NCBI RefSeq assembly: GCF_006717095.1
Contig: NZ_VFQE01000001.1
Location: forward strand, 372,001 to 436,000
Length of the DNA stretch: 64,000 bases
DNA from: Blastococcus colisei
GTDB taxonomy: Bacteria > Actinomycetota > Actinomycetes > Mycobacteriales > Geodermatophilaceae
Direction: 5' to 3'
The notes beneath the pieces are model-generated. The model saw only the letters and a program-made list of their open reading frames with translations, had not been told where the DNA came from and did not search any database. The position numbers and the translations under genes were made by a program. Below, in pieces: positions 45,440-55,840 of the stretch. Numbering within the stretch: the stretch's first letter is position 1; each line of letters starts with the position of its first letter.

Positions 45440-46366
45440 TCAGACCACCGGCGTGGCGGCCGGCACCCGCGGCAGGAGCGCCTCGACGGCCTCGGCGTCC
45501 GGAAGTGCGCCACGGGCGCCGGGGCCGGTGGTGGACAGCGCCGCGGCCGTCACCGCGAACCGCACCGCCGCCGGCAGGTCCCGGTCGGTGGCCAGTGCCT
45601 GCGCCAGCGCGCCGCAGAAGCAGTCGCCCGCTCCGGTGGTGTCGACGGCCGTCACCGGCGGCGGGGGCTGGAGGAGCGCGGGAGAGCCGTCGCGGCGCAC
45701 CACCAGCGCGCCGCGGGCGCCGAGGGTCACCACCACGACCGGGCCGAAGATGCTGCGGGCGAGGGCGACCAGCTCGACGGGCGTCCGGGCGCCGGCAGTG
45801 GCACCGGTGAGCTGCACCAGCTCGTGCTCGTTGGGGACCAGCACGTCAACGAGGGCCAGCAGCTCTTCCGGCAGGGGCTGGGGAGGTGCGGGCGTCAGGA
45901 CGACTCTTCCGCCGGCCGCTGCGGCAGCGGCGTAGACCGTGTCCATCGGCACCTCGAGCTGCAGCAGCAGCACGTCGGCGCGGTGTACCGGATCGACGTC
46001 GACGTCGTCGGGGGTCAGCTCGGCGTTGGCGCCGGGGACGACGACGATGAGGTTCTCGCCGGTGCCCTCCTCCACCGGGATGGTGGCCGACCCGGTCGGC
46101 ACCCCCGGCGTGCGGTGCACGCCGCTGACGTCCACCCGGGAGCTCGCCAGCGCGGCCAGCTGCCGGTCGCCGGCCGGGTCCTCGCCGACGCGGCCCACCA
46201 TGTGCACGCCCGGCCCCAGCAGCCCCGCGGCAGCGGCCTGGTTGGCGCCCTTGCCGCCCGGCGCGAGGGTGGCGGAGCGGCCGATCACGGTCTCGCCGCC
46301 CCCGGGCAGCCGGCCGACGGCGACGAGGACGTCCTCGTTCAGGCTGCCGACGACGGTGCCGGGCAC
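45440..46366 (-). CDS. rbsK: Ribokinase
   Basis: 308 residues of the PfkB family. GSLNEDVLVAVGRLPGGGET and GGKGANQA near the N-terminus, and the catalytic DTTGAGDCFCGALA near residue 240, match ribokinase. It phosphorylates ribose at O5. No ribose transporter is adjacent. GTG start with GGAGGT ahead. Confidence 0.9.
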   Translation of the reverse strand: MPGTVVGSLNEDVLVAVGRLPGGGETVIGRSATLAPGGKGANQAAAAGLLGPGVHMVGRVGEDPAGDRQLAALASSRVDVSGVHRTPGVPTGSATIPVEEGTGENLIVVVPGANAELTPDDVDVDPVHRADVLLLQLEVPMDTVYAAAAAAGGRVVLTPAPPQPLPEELLALVDVLVPNEHELVQLTGATAGARTPVELVALARSIFGPVVVVTLGARGALVVRRDGSPALLQPPPPVTAVDTTGAGDCFCGALAQALATDRDLPAAVRFAVTAAALSTTGPGARGALPDAEAVEALLPRVPAATPVV

Positions 46367-46424
46367 GGGGACCTCCGGGGACGCTGAGCGGGGAGATCAC
46401 CAGTACCAGAACCTCCGTGCCGGG

Positions 46425-46922
46425 TCAGGACCGGTCCGCCCTCCGCTGCAGCAGGGGAACGGCGTACCAGCACACCGCGCCGACCAGCACGACGACGCCG
46501 CAGCCTGCGATGGCCGGCCACCGCCCGAGGACGACGTCCAGCACGAGCAGCACGGCGCTGGTGATGCCGACCAGGAGCAGCCCCAGCCCGACGAGCAGCG
46601 CCCGGTCGGCGAAGGCGACCAGCTGCTCCTTGAGCTGGCGCCGGAACACGGTGCGGTGGAAGGAGACCGGTGCGATGAGCACGACGGTCGCGCAGGCGGT
46701 GCTCATCAGGGTGATCGTGTAGACGGTCGTCGCGAACAGGCCGCGCTCAGCGAGGTCGGCGGTGAAGGCCAGGGCGAGCAGGAACGCGAACAGGATCTGC
46801 ACGCCGGTCAGCACCACGCGGAGCTCCTGCAGCAGCTCGTTCAGGTTCCGGTCCAGGACCTGGTCAGGAGTCTCGCCGCGCGCCTGTGCGGTCTGCTCCA
46901 CTCCTGGCCGTTTGGTCCTCAC
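46425..46922 (-). CDS. DUF6328 membrane protein
   Basis: 165 residues with four membrane helices and the family opening LDRNLNELLQELRVVLTGVQILFAFLL. Function unknown. Start uncertain between GTG 46922 and GTG 46901. Divergent from the DUF3140 gene. Confidence 0.8.
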   Translation of the reverse strand: MRTKRPGVEQTAQARGETPDQVLDRNLNELLQELRVVLTGVQILFAFLLALAFTADLAERGLFATTVYTITLMSTACATVVLIAPVSFHRTVFRRQLKEQLVAFADRALLVGLGLLLVGITSAVLLVLDVVLGRWPAIAGCGVVVLVGAVCWYAVPLLQRRADRS

Positions 46923-46970
46923 AGCGCTGCGGTACCGCGCCGGGAAGGACCTGACACGCGGAGGACAGCC

Positions 46971-47309
46971 ATGGCCAGCGAGGACCCGGACACGGTGCGC
47001 GAGGGGTTCGGCGAGGTGGTGAACATGACCGCGGGCGAGCTGGAGAAGTGGCTCGGCACCGACGAGTCGCAGTCGGTGGGCCAGGATTCCGACGGGTCGG
47101 GTGAGTCGACCGGGCACGCATCCGGGCGGCGCATCGTCGACCTGCTCCGCACGAAGAAGGGCGACCTGACCTCCGACGACCTGGCGCACATGCGCAAGGT
47201 CCACGGCTACGTTCGACGCCACCTGGCCCAGCGACCGCAGAAGGAGGAGGTCGAGACCTCCCGGTGGCGGCATTCCCTGATGAACTGGGGTCACGATCCG
47301 CTGAAGTAG
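46971..47309 (+). CDS. DUF3140 protein
   Basis: 112 residues, soluble. Family pattern is clear: FGEVVNMTAGELEKWLGTDES, SGRRIVDLLRTKKGDLTSDD and the end WRHSLMNWGHDPLK. Members are widespread small proteins of unknown function, some listed as DNA-binding. GGAGGA ahead of the ATG. Confidence 0.88.
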   Translation: MASEDPDTVREGFGEVVNMTAGELEKWLGTDESQSVGQDSDGSGESTGHASGRRIVDLLRTKKGDLTSDDLAHMRKVHGYVRRHLAQRPQKEEVETSRWRHSLMNWGHDPLK

Positions 47310-48043
47310 ACCCGCTGGAGCAGATCCGCCGAGGACGAGGAGACCCCGCCATCCGCCGCAACGATCCCGCGCAGTACGACCAGCTGGCCGACGAATGGTG
47401 GCGGCACGACGGGGAGTTCGCGGCCCTGCACTGGCTGGCCGCATCGCGAGCAGAGCGCGTCCCACCGGCCCCGCACGAGGGGGCGGTGCTGGTCGACCTG
47501 GCGTGCGGCGGCGGTCTGATGGGCCCGCACGTGGCGCGCCTCGGCTACCGGCACGTCGGGGTCGACATCGGCGCCCGCGGCCTGGAGCTGGCCCGCGCGC
47601 ACGCCGTGATCCCCGTGCGCGGTTCGGTCCTGGCGGTGCCGCTCGCCGACGGCTGCGCCGACGTCGTGCTGGCCGGCGAGATCCTGGAGCACGTGGAGGA
47701 CCACGCCGGGGTCCTCGCCGAGTGCGCTCGGCTGCTCCGGCCGGGCGGGATCATCGTGCTCGACGCCCTCGCGGCCGGCTGGCTGTCGACGCTGGTCAAC
47801 GTGCACCTGCTCGAGCGGCTGCCCGGTGGTCCGCCGCGCGGGCTCCACGATCCAGCGCTGTTCGTCGACCGCGAGCGCCTGCTCGAAACAGCCGACCGGC
47901 TGGGCCTGGAACTGCAGCTGGTGGGCCTGCGGCCGTCGATGCGCCAGGCCGTCGCCTGGAAGCTGGGCCGCCGGCGAATGGTGCGGATGAAGCCGATCCG
48001 CTCCACCGCGGTCGTCTTCGCCGGGTACGGGCACAAGCGCTGA
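47264..48043 (+). CDS. Class I SAM-dependent methyltransferase
   Basis: Rossmann methyltransferase: motif I VLVDLACGGGLMG, acidic VGVDIGARGLELA, then VVLAGEILEHVEDH, as in UbiG-like O-methyltransferases. The only standard start, GTG 47264, overlaps the previous gene by 46 bases. The best ribosome site, GAGGAG (47337-47342), instead points to an ATC at 47351, which would give 230 residues and begin IRRNDPAQYDQLADEWW, the usual family N-terminus. It lies 69 bases before the type III polyketide synthase, so it may methylate its product. Confidence 0.85.
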   Translation: MAAFPDELGSRSAEVDPLEQIRRGRGDPAIRRNDPAQYDQLADEWWRHDGEFAALHWLAASRAERVPPAPHEGAVLVDLACGGGLMGPHVARLGYRHVGVDIGARGLELARAHAVIPVRGSVLAVPLADGCADVVLAGEILEHVEDHAGVLAECARLLRPGGIIVLDALAAGWLSTLVNVHLLERLPGGPPRGLHDPALFVDRERLLETADRLGLELQLVGLRPSMRQAVAWKLGRRRMVRMKPIRSTAVVFAGYGHKR

Positions 48044-48068
48044 GGCGGCGGTCGTGTTGGGCGCCACG

Positions 48069-48116
48069 TACCTTCGGGACATGACGCCGAGCCCGTGCGC
48101 CCCGGAGCAACCGTGA
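48069..48116 (+). promoter_or_regulatory. -10 box plus 11-residue leader peptide overlapping the PKS start
   Basis: TACCTT (48069-48074) is six bases ahead of an ATG at 48081. That ATG opens a 12-codon frame MTPSPCAPEQP whose TGA (48114-48116) overlaps the polyketide synthase GTG (48113-48115) as GTGA. A leaderless leader peptide would end exactly at the synthase start and couple its translation. Confidence 0.5.
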
Positions 48117-49141
48117 CAGCGGCGGTCGTGACCGGGGTGGGCTCCGCACTCCCGGCGACCTTCGAGCAGGACGCCGTCTGGGACGGCTTCTTCGCCGATC
48201 ACTACGAGGGCGTGCGTGCGGCGCGGCGCATCTTCCAGAGCGCGGGCGTGCAGCGCCGGCACGCGGTGGCCAGCCCGATGGACGAGGACCTCAGCCAGTG
48301 GGGGACCGGCGCCCGGATGGAGCGCTACGTCCAGGAGGCCCTGCCCCTGGGCAAGCAGGCGGTGGCGGGGGCGCTGGACGTGGCCGGGCTGGCCCCGGGC
48401 GACGTCGGCCTGTTCGCCGTCGCCACCTGCACCGGGTACGCCACCCCGGGGCTGGACATCCGGCTGGCCAGTGACCTCGGCATGCCGCCGGGCCTGCAGC
48501 GGCTGCTGGTCGGGCACATGGGCTGCTATGCCGCGATCCCCGGCCTGGCCGCGGTCAGCGACTTCGTGACGGCGCGGTCCCGCCCCGCCGTCCTGCTCTG
48601 CTGCGAGCTGACCAGCCTGCACGTCCAGCCGGCGCAGCGGGACCTCGAGCAGGTCGTCGCGCACGCGCTGTTCTCCGACGCCGCGGCCGCCGTCGTCCTC
48701 GAGCCGGGTGCCTCGCGCGGGCGCCGGGTGGCCGGGATGGTCGCCCGCACCGACGCGTCGACCGCGGACCACATGACCTGGGACGTCACCGACCTCGGCT
48801 TCCGCATGGGCCTGTCCCCCCGGGTCCCGGACGTGCTGTCCCGGCACGTCGGGGGCGTGGTCGAGGAGCTGCTCAGCGGTGCCGGCCTGCGTACCGAGGA
48901 CGTCGCCGGCTGGGCCGTGCACCCCGGTGGGCCCCGCATCCTCGACGTCGTCCGGGACGAGCTCGGCCTGACCGAGGACCAGATGTCCGCCTCGCGCCGG
49001 GTGCTGGCCGAGCACGGCAACTGCTCGTCGGCCACGGTGCTCCTCGTGCTGGAGGAGATGGCCGACGTCGACGGCCCGGTCGTGGTGATGGCCTTCGGCC
49101 CCGGTCTGACGCTCTACGCCGCGCTGCTCATGCCGATATGA
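48113..49141 (+). CDS. Type III polyketide synthase (chalcone/stilbene synthase family)
   Basis: 342 residues, slightly short for the family. The Cys-His-Asn triad is present: Cys138 in VGHMGCYAAI, His in WAVHPGGPR and Asn in EHGNCSSATV. It condenses a starter acyl-CoA with malonyl-CoA units to make pyrones or resorcinols. Pairing with a methyltransferase suggests a methylated product. GTG 48113 has GGAG seven bases ahead. Confidence 0.9.
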   Translation: MTAAVVTGVGSALPATFEQDAVWDGFFADHYEGVRAARRIFQSAGVQRRHAVASPMDEDLSQWGTGARMERYVQEALPLGKQAVAGALDVAGLAPGDVGLFAVATCTGYATPGLDIRLASDLGMPPGLQRLLVGHMGCYAAIPGLAAVSDFVTARSRPAVLLCCELTSLHVQPAQRDLEQVVAHALFSDAAAAVVLEPGASRGRRVAGMVARTDASTADHMTWDVTDLGFRMGLSPRVPDVLSRHVGGVVEELLSGAGLRTEDVAGWAVHPGGPRILDVVRDELGLTEDQMSASRRVLAEHGNCSSATVLLVLEEMADVDGPVVVMAFGPGLTLYAALLMPI

Positions 49142-49173
49142 CCTGCCACGGGATCCGTGAGGGCTTACGCTCT

Positions 49174-49187
49174 GTGACCTAGGTCAC
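49174..49187. promoter_or_regulatory. 14-bp perfect palindrome before the response regulator
   Basis: GTGACCTAGGTCAC lies about 20 bases before the start, just after a -10-like TTACGCT. It does not resemble the mycobacterial DosR box. It may be the site of autoregulation. Confidence 0.5.
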
Positions 49188-49209
49188 GGAGCGTGGGGAG
49201 GTGCCCCCG

Positions 49210-49866
49210 GTGCAGTCCCCGTCCCGGCTGGTCCGCGTCTTCCTCGTCGACGACCACGAGGTCGTCCGCCGGGGGGTGGCGGAGGTGCTGGAGGACGATC
49301 CCGGGATCACGGTCGCGGGCGAGGCCGGCTCCGTCGCCGAGGCGCTGGTGCGGGTTCCTGCCGTGCGCCCGGACATCGTCCTCATCGACATGCGCCTGCC
49401 CGACGGTGACGGTGCCGATCTCTGCCGCGGCCTGCGCGACCGGGTTCCCGGGCTGCGCTGCCTCGTGCTGACCAGCTTCGCGGAGCAGGAGGCACTGGAC
49501 GCCGCCGTCCGGGCGGGGGCCTCGGGCTTCCTGCTCAAGCAGGTGCGGGGACCGGCCCTCGTGTCCGCCGTGCGCACGGTGTCCGGGGGCGGCACGCTGT
49601 TCGACGACGTGGCACCCGCGGTGTCGCGGGTGCGCGGCCCCGCGGCGGCGGGCAGCGATCGACTGAGGCTGCTCACCGACCAGGAGCGCACCGTGCTGCG
49701 GCTGATCGGTGAGGGGCTCACCAACCGCCAGATCGGTGCCCGCATGGGGCTGGCCGAGAAGACGGTGAAGAACTACACCAGTCACCTGCTGGCCAAGCTC
49801 GGGCTCGAACGGCGCACCCAGGCGGCGATCCTCGCGACGGAGCTGCGGGACCGCGCCGGGGGCTGA
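49210..49866 (+). CDS. NarL/LuxR-family response regulator, DosR (DevR)-like
   Basis: 218 residues. Receiver domain with [10 protein letters not shown], the phosphorylated Asp about residue 60 ([11 protein letters not shown]) and Lys in FLLKQVRG. C-terminal LuxR helix-turn-helix [29 protein letters not shown], nearly the DosR recognition sequence. DosR turns on dormancy and hypoxia genes in mycobacteria. GTG 49210 is chosen since GGGGAGG (49195-49201) is eight bases ahead. Its partner kinase converges from the other side. Confidence 0.9.
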   Translation: MQSPSRLVRVFLVDDHEVVRRGVAEVLEDDPGITVAGEAGSVAEALVRVPAVRPDIVLIDMRLPDGDGADLCRGLRDRVPGLRCLVLTSFAEQEALDAAVRAGASGFLLKQVRGPALVSAVRTVSGGGTLFDDVAPAVSRVRGPAAAGSDRLRLLTDQERTVLRLIGEGLTNRQIGARMGLAEKTVKNYTSHLLAKLGLERRTQAAILATELRDRAGG

Positions 49867-49868
49867 GT

Positions 49869-52191
<2,323 letters not shown>

Positions 52192-52444
52192 GAGGCGAAT
52201 CGTGGCGGCGCGTACAGCGATCTCCCAGGGACCAAGGGCCCGAGCCGCAGCCGGAAACGCGTACCGACGTCGTTCCGTTGCTGGCTCCTGCGTGTCCGCA
52301 CGCAGCGTGACTGAACCGGAACACCCGCGATCGCAAACCGCACGGGTTTACCACCGGACCCGTCGGCACACGTGACGTCACCCCGTGGAGGGGATGCACG
52401 ACGGGCGACTCAAGGAAGGTCGTGCCCGACCCGATTGTCCAGGC

Positions 52445-54502
52445 ATGAGCCTTCTCCGACGGCTGCGGGGCACCAGCCTGCTGACCCGCTTCGGTGCGGT
52501 CAGCCTGCTGCTCACGTTCGCCGTGGGGGCGGTGCTCTCCTCCGTGCTGAGCACCGCCATCGAGGAGCGCGCCCGCCAGCAGGCGGAGGACGCGGCCCTG
52601 ATGGCGGTGCGCCTGGGACTCCAGCCGCTGTTCACCCCCGCCGACCTCGCCGGCGGGTTCGAGGCCGGGCGGCTGGCGGACGTGGAGGACGCCGTCGATG
52701 ACGCCGCCGAGGAGCTCGGGACGGCGGGGCTCGCGCTCGCCGCTTTCGATCCGATCGAGCTGAAGATCTTCAACCGCGAGCGGACGATCGTCTACCACTC
52801 GGAGGACCCGGAACTCGTCGGGGAGACGTCGGGTTCGGGTGAGCTGGGCGCCGCGCTCGACGGCTACGTCGTCTCGGGCTTCGCGCACTCCGCCGACGAC
52901 AGCGCCGGCAGCGAGGAGGGCACGCACCAGCTGCTCGAGGTCTACGTGCCGATGCAGTACGACGGCGCAGACCGGCCGGACGGCGTCATCGAGCTGTACC
53001 TGCCCTACGCCCCCGTGGCCGCGGCGGTCGCGGACGACGTCCGCACCATGACGATCGCACTGGCTGCGAGCCTGACGGCCTTCTACCTCGTCGTCTTCCG
53101 CCTCATCGCGTCGGCGTCGAGGAAGCTCCGCCGCCAGACCGAGGCCCTGCAGACCTCCGCCGAGCGGGACCGCCACCAGGCCACGCACGACGCCCTGACC
53201 GGCCTGCCCAACTGGGAACTGCTGCGCGACCGCCTCGACCAGGGCCTGGCCGCGGCCAGCCGCTCGGACGGCGAGATCGCTCTGCTCCTGATCGACCTGG
53301 ACCGCTTCAAGGAGATCAACGACACCCTCGGCCACTCCTACGGTGACAAGCTGCTCTGCCAGGTGGGCCCCCGCCTCGAGTCGGTGCTGCGGGAGGGTGA
53401 CACCGTCGCCCGCCTCGGCGGGGACGAGTTCGCCGTCCTGCTGCCCCTCGTGGACGGGGTCGGCGAGGCCGAGCAGGTGGCCGAGCGGCTGCGGGCGGCC
53501 CTGCACCGGCCCTTCGACGTCGGCGGCCACGACGAGGACCTGGCGCTCGACGTGGAGGCCAGCATCGGCATCGTCGTCTCCCCGTGGCACGGCACCGACA
53601 CGGAGGTGCTGCTGCGCAACGCCGACATCGCGATGTACGTCGCCAAGGAGCTCAAGGCCGGTGCCGTGGTCTTCCAGGCCGAGGAGCACGTCACGGCCCC
53701 GTCGCGGCTGACGGTCCTGGGTGACCTGCGCCGGGCCCTGGAGGGCGACGGCGAGCTGTTCCTGAACTACCAGCCCAAGTACACCCTCGACGGCGAGCGG
53801 ATCGAGGGACTGGAGGCGCTGCTCCGCTGGAAGCACCCGACCCAGGGCCTGATCCCGCCCGGCGACTTCATCCCGGCCGCCGAGGGCACCGGCATCATCC
53901 TGCGCCTCACCGAGCGGGTGCTCGACCTTGCGCTGGCCCAGATGCGCTGCTGGATGGATGCCGGGCACGCTGTTCCCGTCGCCGTCAACCTGTCCACCCG
54001 CTGCCTGCTCGACGCCGGCCTGCCCGATCTGGTCCAGCGGCTGCTCACCGAGCACCGGGTGCCGGCCGAGCTGCTGCGGCTCGAGGTGACCGAGAGCGCG
54101 GTCATGGGCGACGCAGCCCGCTGCATGGCGGTCCTGCAGCGCCTGCACGACCTGGGCGTGAAGCTCTCGATCGACGACTTCGGCACCGGCTACACCTCCA
54201 TGGCCCACCTGCGCCGGCTCCCCGTCGACGAGCTCAAGATCGACCGCTCCTTCGTGCTGGGCATGACGACCACCGCGCACGACGCCGTCCTGGTGCGCAC
54301 GGCGATCGACCTGGGGCACAACCTGGGGCTGACCGTCGTCGCCGAAGGCGTCGAAGGGGCCGAGCACGTCACGGCGCTGCGCGAGCTGGGCTGCGACATC
54401 GCGCAGGGCTACCACTACGCCCGGCCGATGGCCGGTGAGCAGATGAGCGAGCTGCTGGAGCGCGTCGGCACGATCCACGACGGGACGCTGCCGGTCGCCT
54501 GA
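52445..54502 (+). CDS. Membrane GGDEF-EAL protein (c-di-GMP turnover)
   Basis: 685 residues. An N-terminal helix, an extracellular CACHE-like region (about 40-195), a second helix (about 200-220), a GGDEF domain with intact GGDEF (LGGDEFAVLL) and an EAL domain with intact EALLRW, NLST and DDFGTGYTS. Both catalytic sites look complete, so it could make or degrade c-di-GMP. ATG 52445 is chosen by the position of the first helix; an in-frame GTG at 52385 exists. Confidence 0.92.
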   Translation: MSLLRRLRGTSLLTRFGAVSLLLTFAVGAVLSSVLSTAIEERARQQAEDAALMAVRLGLQPLFTPADLAGGFEAGRLADVEDAVDDAAEELGTAGLALAAFDPIELKIFNRERTIVYHSEDPELVGETSGSGELGAALDGYVVSGFAHSADDSAGSEEGTHQLLEVYVPMQYDGADRPDGVIELYLPYAPVAAAVADDVRTMTIALAASLTAFYLVVFRLIASASRKLRRQTEALQTSAERDRHQATHDALTGLPNWELLRDRLDQGLAAASRSDGEIALLLIDLDRFKEINDTLGHSYGDKLLCQVGPRLESVLREGDTVARLGGDEFAVLLPLVDGVGEAEQVAERLRAALHRPFDVGGHDEDLALDVEASIGIVVSPWHGTDTEVLLRNADIAMYVAKELKAGAVVFQAEEHVTAPSRLTVLGDLRRALEGDGELFLNYQPKYTLDGERIEGLEALLRWKHPTQGLIPPGDFIPAAEGTGIILRLTERVLDLALAQMRCWMDAGHAVPVAVNLSTRCLLDAGLPDLVQRLLTEHRVPAELLRLEVTESAVMGDAARCMAVLQRLHDLGVKLSIDDFGTGYTSMAHLRRLPVDELKIDRSFVLGMTTTAHDAVLVRTAIDLGHNLGLTVVAEGVEGAEHVTALRELGCDIAQGYHYARPMAGEQMSELLERVGTIHDGTLPVA

Positions 54503-54529
54503 CCCGCGGATCGACGCCGCCGCCCCCGT

Positions 54530-54612
54530 CGATGATCAGGTTCCCTGATCGAAACGGGTCCTCCCTCGCGGTCGATGCTGAGGTAGGACCCCACACGGTG
54601 AGGGAGGATGCT
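54530..54612. repeat. Composite palindromic repeat, copy 2
   Basis: GATCAGGTTCCCTGATC (54534-54550) is followed by a hairpin with one arm mismatch, GGGTCCTCCCTC / GAGGTAGGACCC, and a 12-base loop (54556-54592). The third element is decayed (GTGAGGGAGG). Order and spacing match copy 1 at 42303. Confidence 0.8.
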
Positions 54613-54645
54613 CCGACGGCCGTTCTCGGACCATGGAGGACGACG

Positions 54646-54687
54646 AAGCGCGAGGGCCCCGGTCGGTCGACCGGGGCCCTCGCGCTT
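54646..54687 (-). terminator. Strong terminator after tRNA-Gly
   Basis: A perfect hairpin with 20-bp arms (AAGCGCGAGGGCCCCGGTCG and its complement) and a two-base loop starts ten bases after the tRNA 3' end. It can also end transcription from the GGDEF-EAL side. Confidence 0.88.
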
Positions 54688-54697
54688 GCTCGCACAC

Positions 54698-54771
54698 TGG
54701 AGCGGGTGACGAGAATCGAACTCGCACTGTCAGCTTGGGAAGCTGATGTTCTACCATTGAACTACACCCGC
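54698..54771 (-). tRNA. tRNA-Gly (anticodon CCC)
   Basis: The complement folds as a full cloverleaf: acceptor GCGGGTG pairing with CACCCGC, D arm with AATGGTAGAA, anticodon stem TCAGC/GCTGA around loop TTCCCAA, T arm GTTCGATTC. The anticodon is CCC and reads GGG codons. The CCA end is encoded. Confidence 0.95.
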
Positions 54772-54825
54772 GGACGCCGGCCAGAGTACCTGGTAGCCGT
54801 CGGAGAGCGGGAGCAGACCCCCTGA

Positions 54826-55720
54826 TCAGCGGCGCATCCCGGCGAGGAACCCGGTCGCCTCCGACCGCAGTTTCTCCCGCGATCTGCGACAGCCCCGTGA
54901 TGTCCTCGCCGCCGGTCGCCAGGGACCACGACCCGTCCAGCGCCGCGGCGATCGGCGTCGACCAGGCTGTTCATCTCCCCGACCGTCGTCCCGACCGTGC
55001 CCATGCCCGCGGTGACGGCGTCGGCGGCCTGCCGGATCTGCTCGACCTGCCCGGTGACCCGCTCGGTGGCCCGAGCGGTCTGGTCGGCGAGATCCCCGAC
55101 CTCCGACGCGACGACGGCGAAGCCCTTGGCGGCCCCACCGGCGCGGGCGGCCTCGATGGTCGCGTCGAGGGCGAGCAGCCGTGTCTGGGCGGCCACGTCG
55201 TCTCACCGCGATGATCTCCGTGATCGCGGCCGACGACTGCGGCAGCGAGGCGATCGTCTGCTGCGCCGTCCCGACCTCGGTGCTCGCGGCGGCCGCCGCC
55301 GCCCTGGGGCCGGACGCCGGCGAGCTCATCTCCGTGGAGGCCACCTGCTCCGACATCGCGAGGACGACGGAGTCGAACTCGTCGGCCAGGCGGAGACGGG
55401 AGGTCTGGGCCTCGGTCACCCGGCCGGCCGTCTCCTTGCATCGCCCCCCGTGCCCTGTTGACGTCCTGGGCGCTGGTGCGCAAGGCGCCCGGCAGGCCGC
55501 CCTCGAGCAGCGCCGGCGATGGAACCGCCCCTCGGCCGCCGACGGGAAGCGCCGCGGAGCACTACCGCGCGAAGGCGCCGGAGACGTCGAGCGTCCGGTT
55601 CGGCGCATCGTGCAGCGTGGGGAGCTCCGGCACGGTGTCCATCGCCGGGTCCAGGCAGCTGCGGGCCTCGAGGTCGCCGCGGGCCGCCGCCTCGCAGGTC
55701 GGGGTCAGCGCGCGGACGAA
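54826..55720 (-). pseudogene. Decayed methyl-accepting chemotaxis protein
   Basis: Pieces of one receptor lie in order but in different frames: VRALTPTCEAAARGDLEAR; SAAEGRFHRR; RLADEFDSVVLAMSEQVAS; SSAAITEIIAV; then the signalling tip [20 protein letters not shown] with [30 protein letters not shown]; and [16 protein letters not shown] at the stop. At least four frame changes and an internal stop near 55562 break it. The remaining order matches a soluble or short-anchored actinobacterial receptor. No other chemotaxis gene is near. Confidence 0.85.
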
Positions 55721-55840
55721 ACGATCCGGGTGGGTTCCGTCGGAGTCGTCGGCAGCCGCCTGCCCGGAGGGGACGTGCACGACCCACTGCGCCCCGTCCG
55801 CATGGGGAAGTCGGACGGGGCGCAGCAGCTCGGGGCGGGG

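Noticed and set aside
49174-49187. Palindrome as a mycobacterial DosR box
   Set aside because: The sequence GTGACCTAGGTCAC lacks the GGGACT...AGTCCC core of DosR sites.
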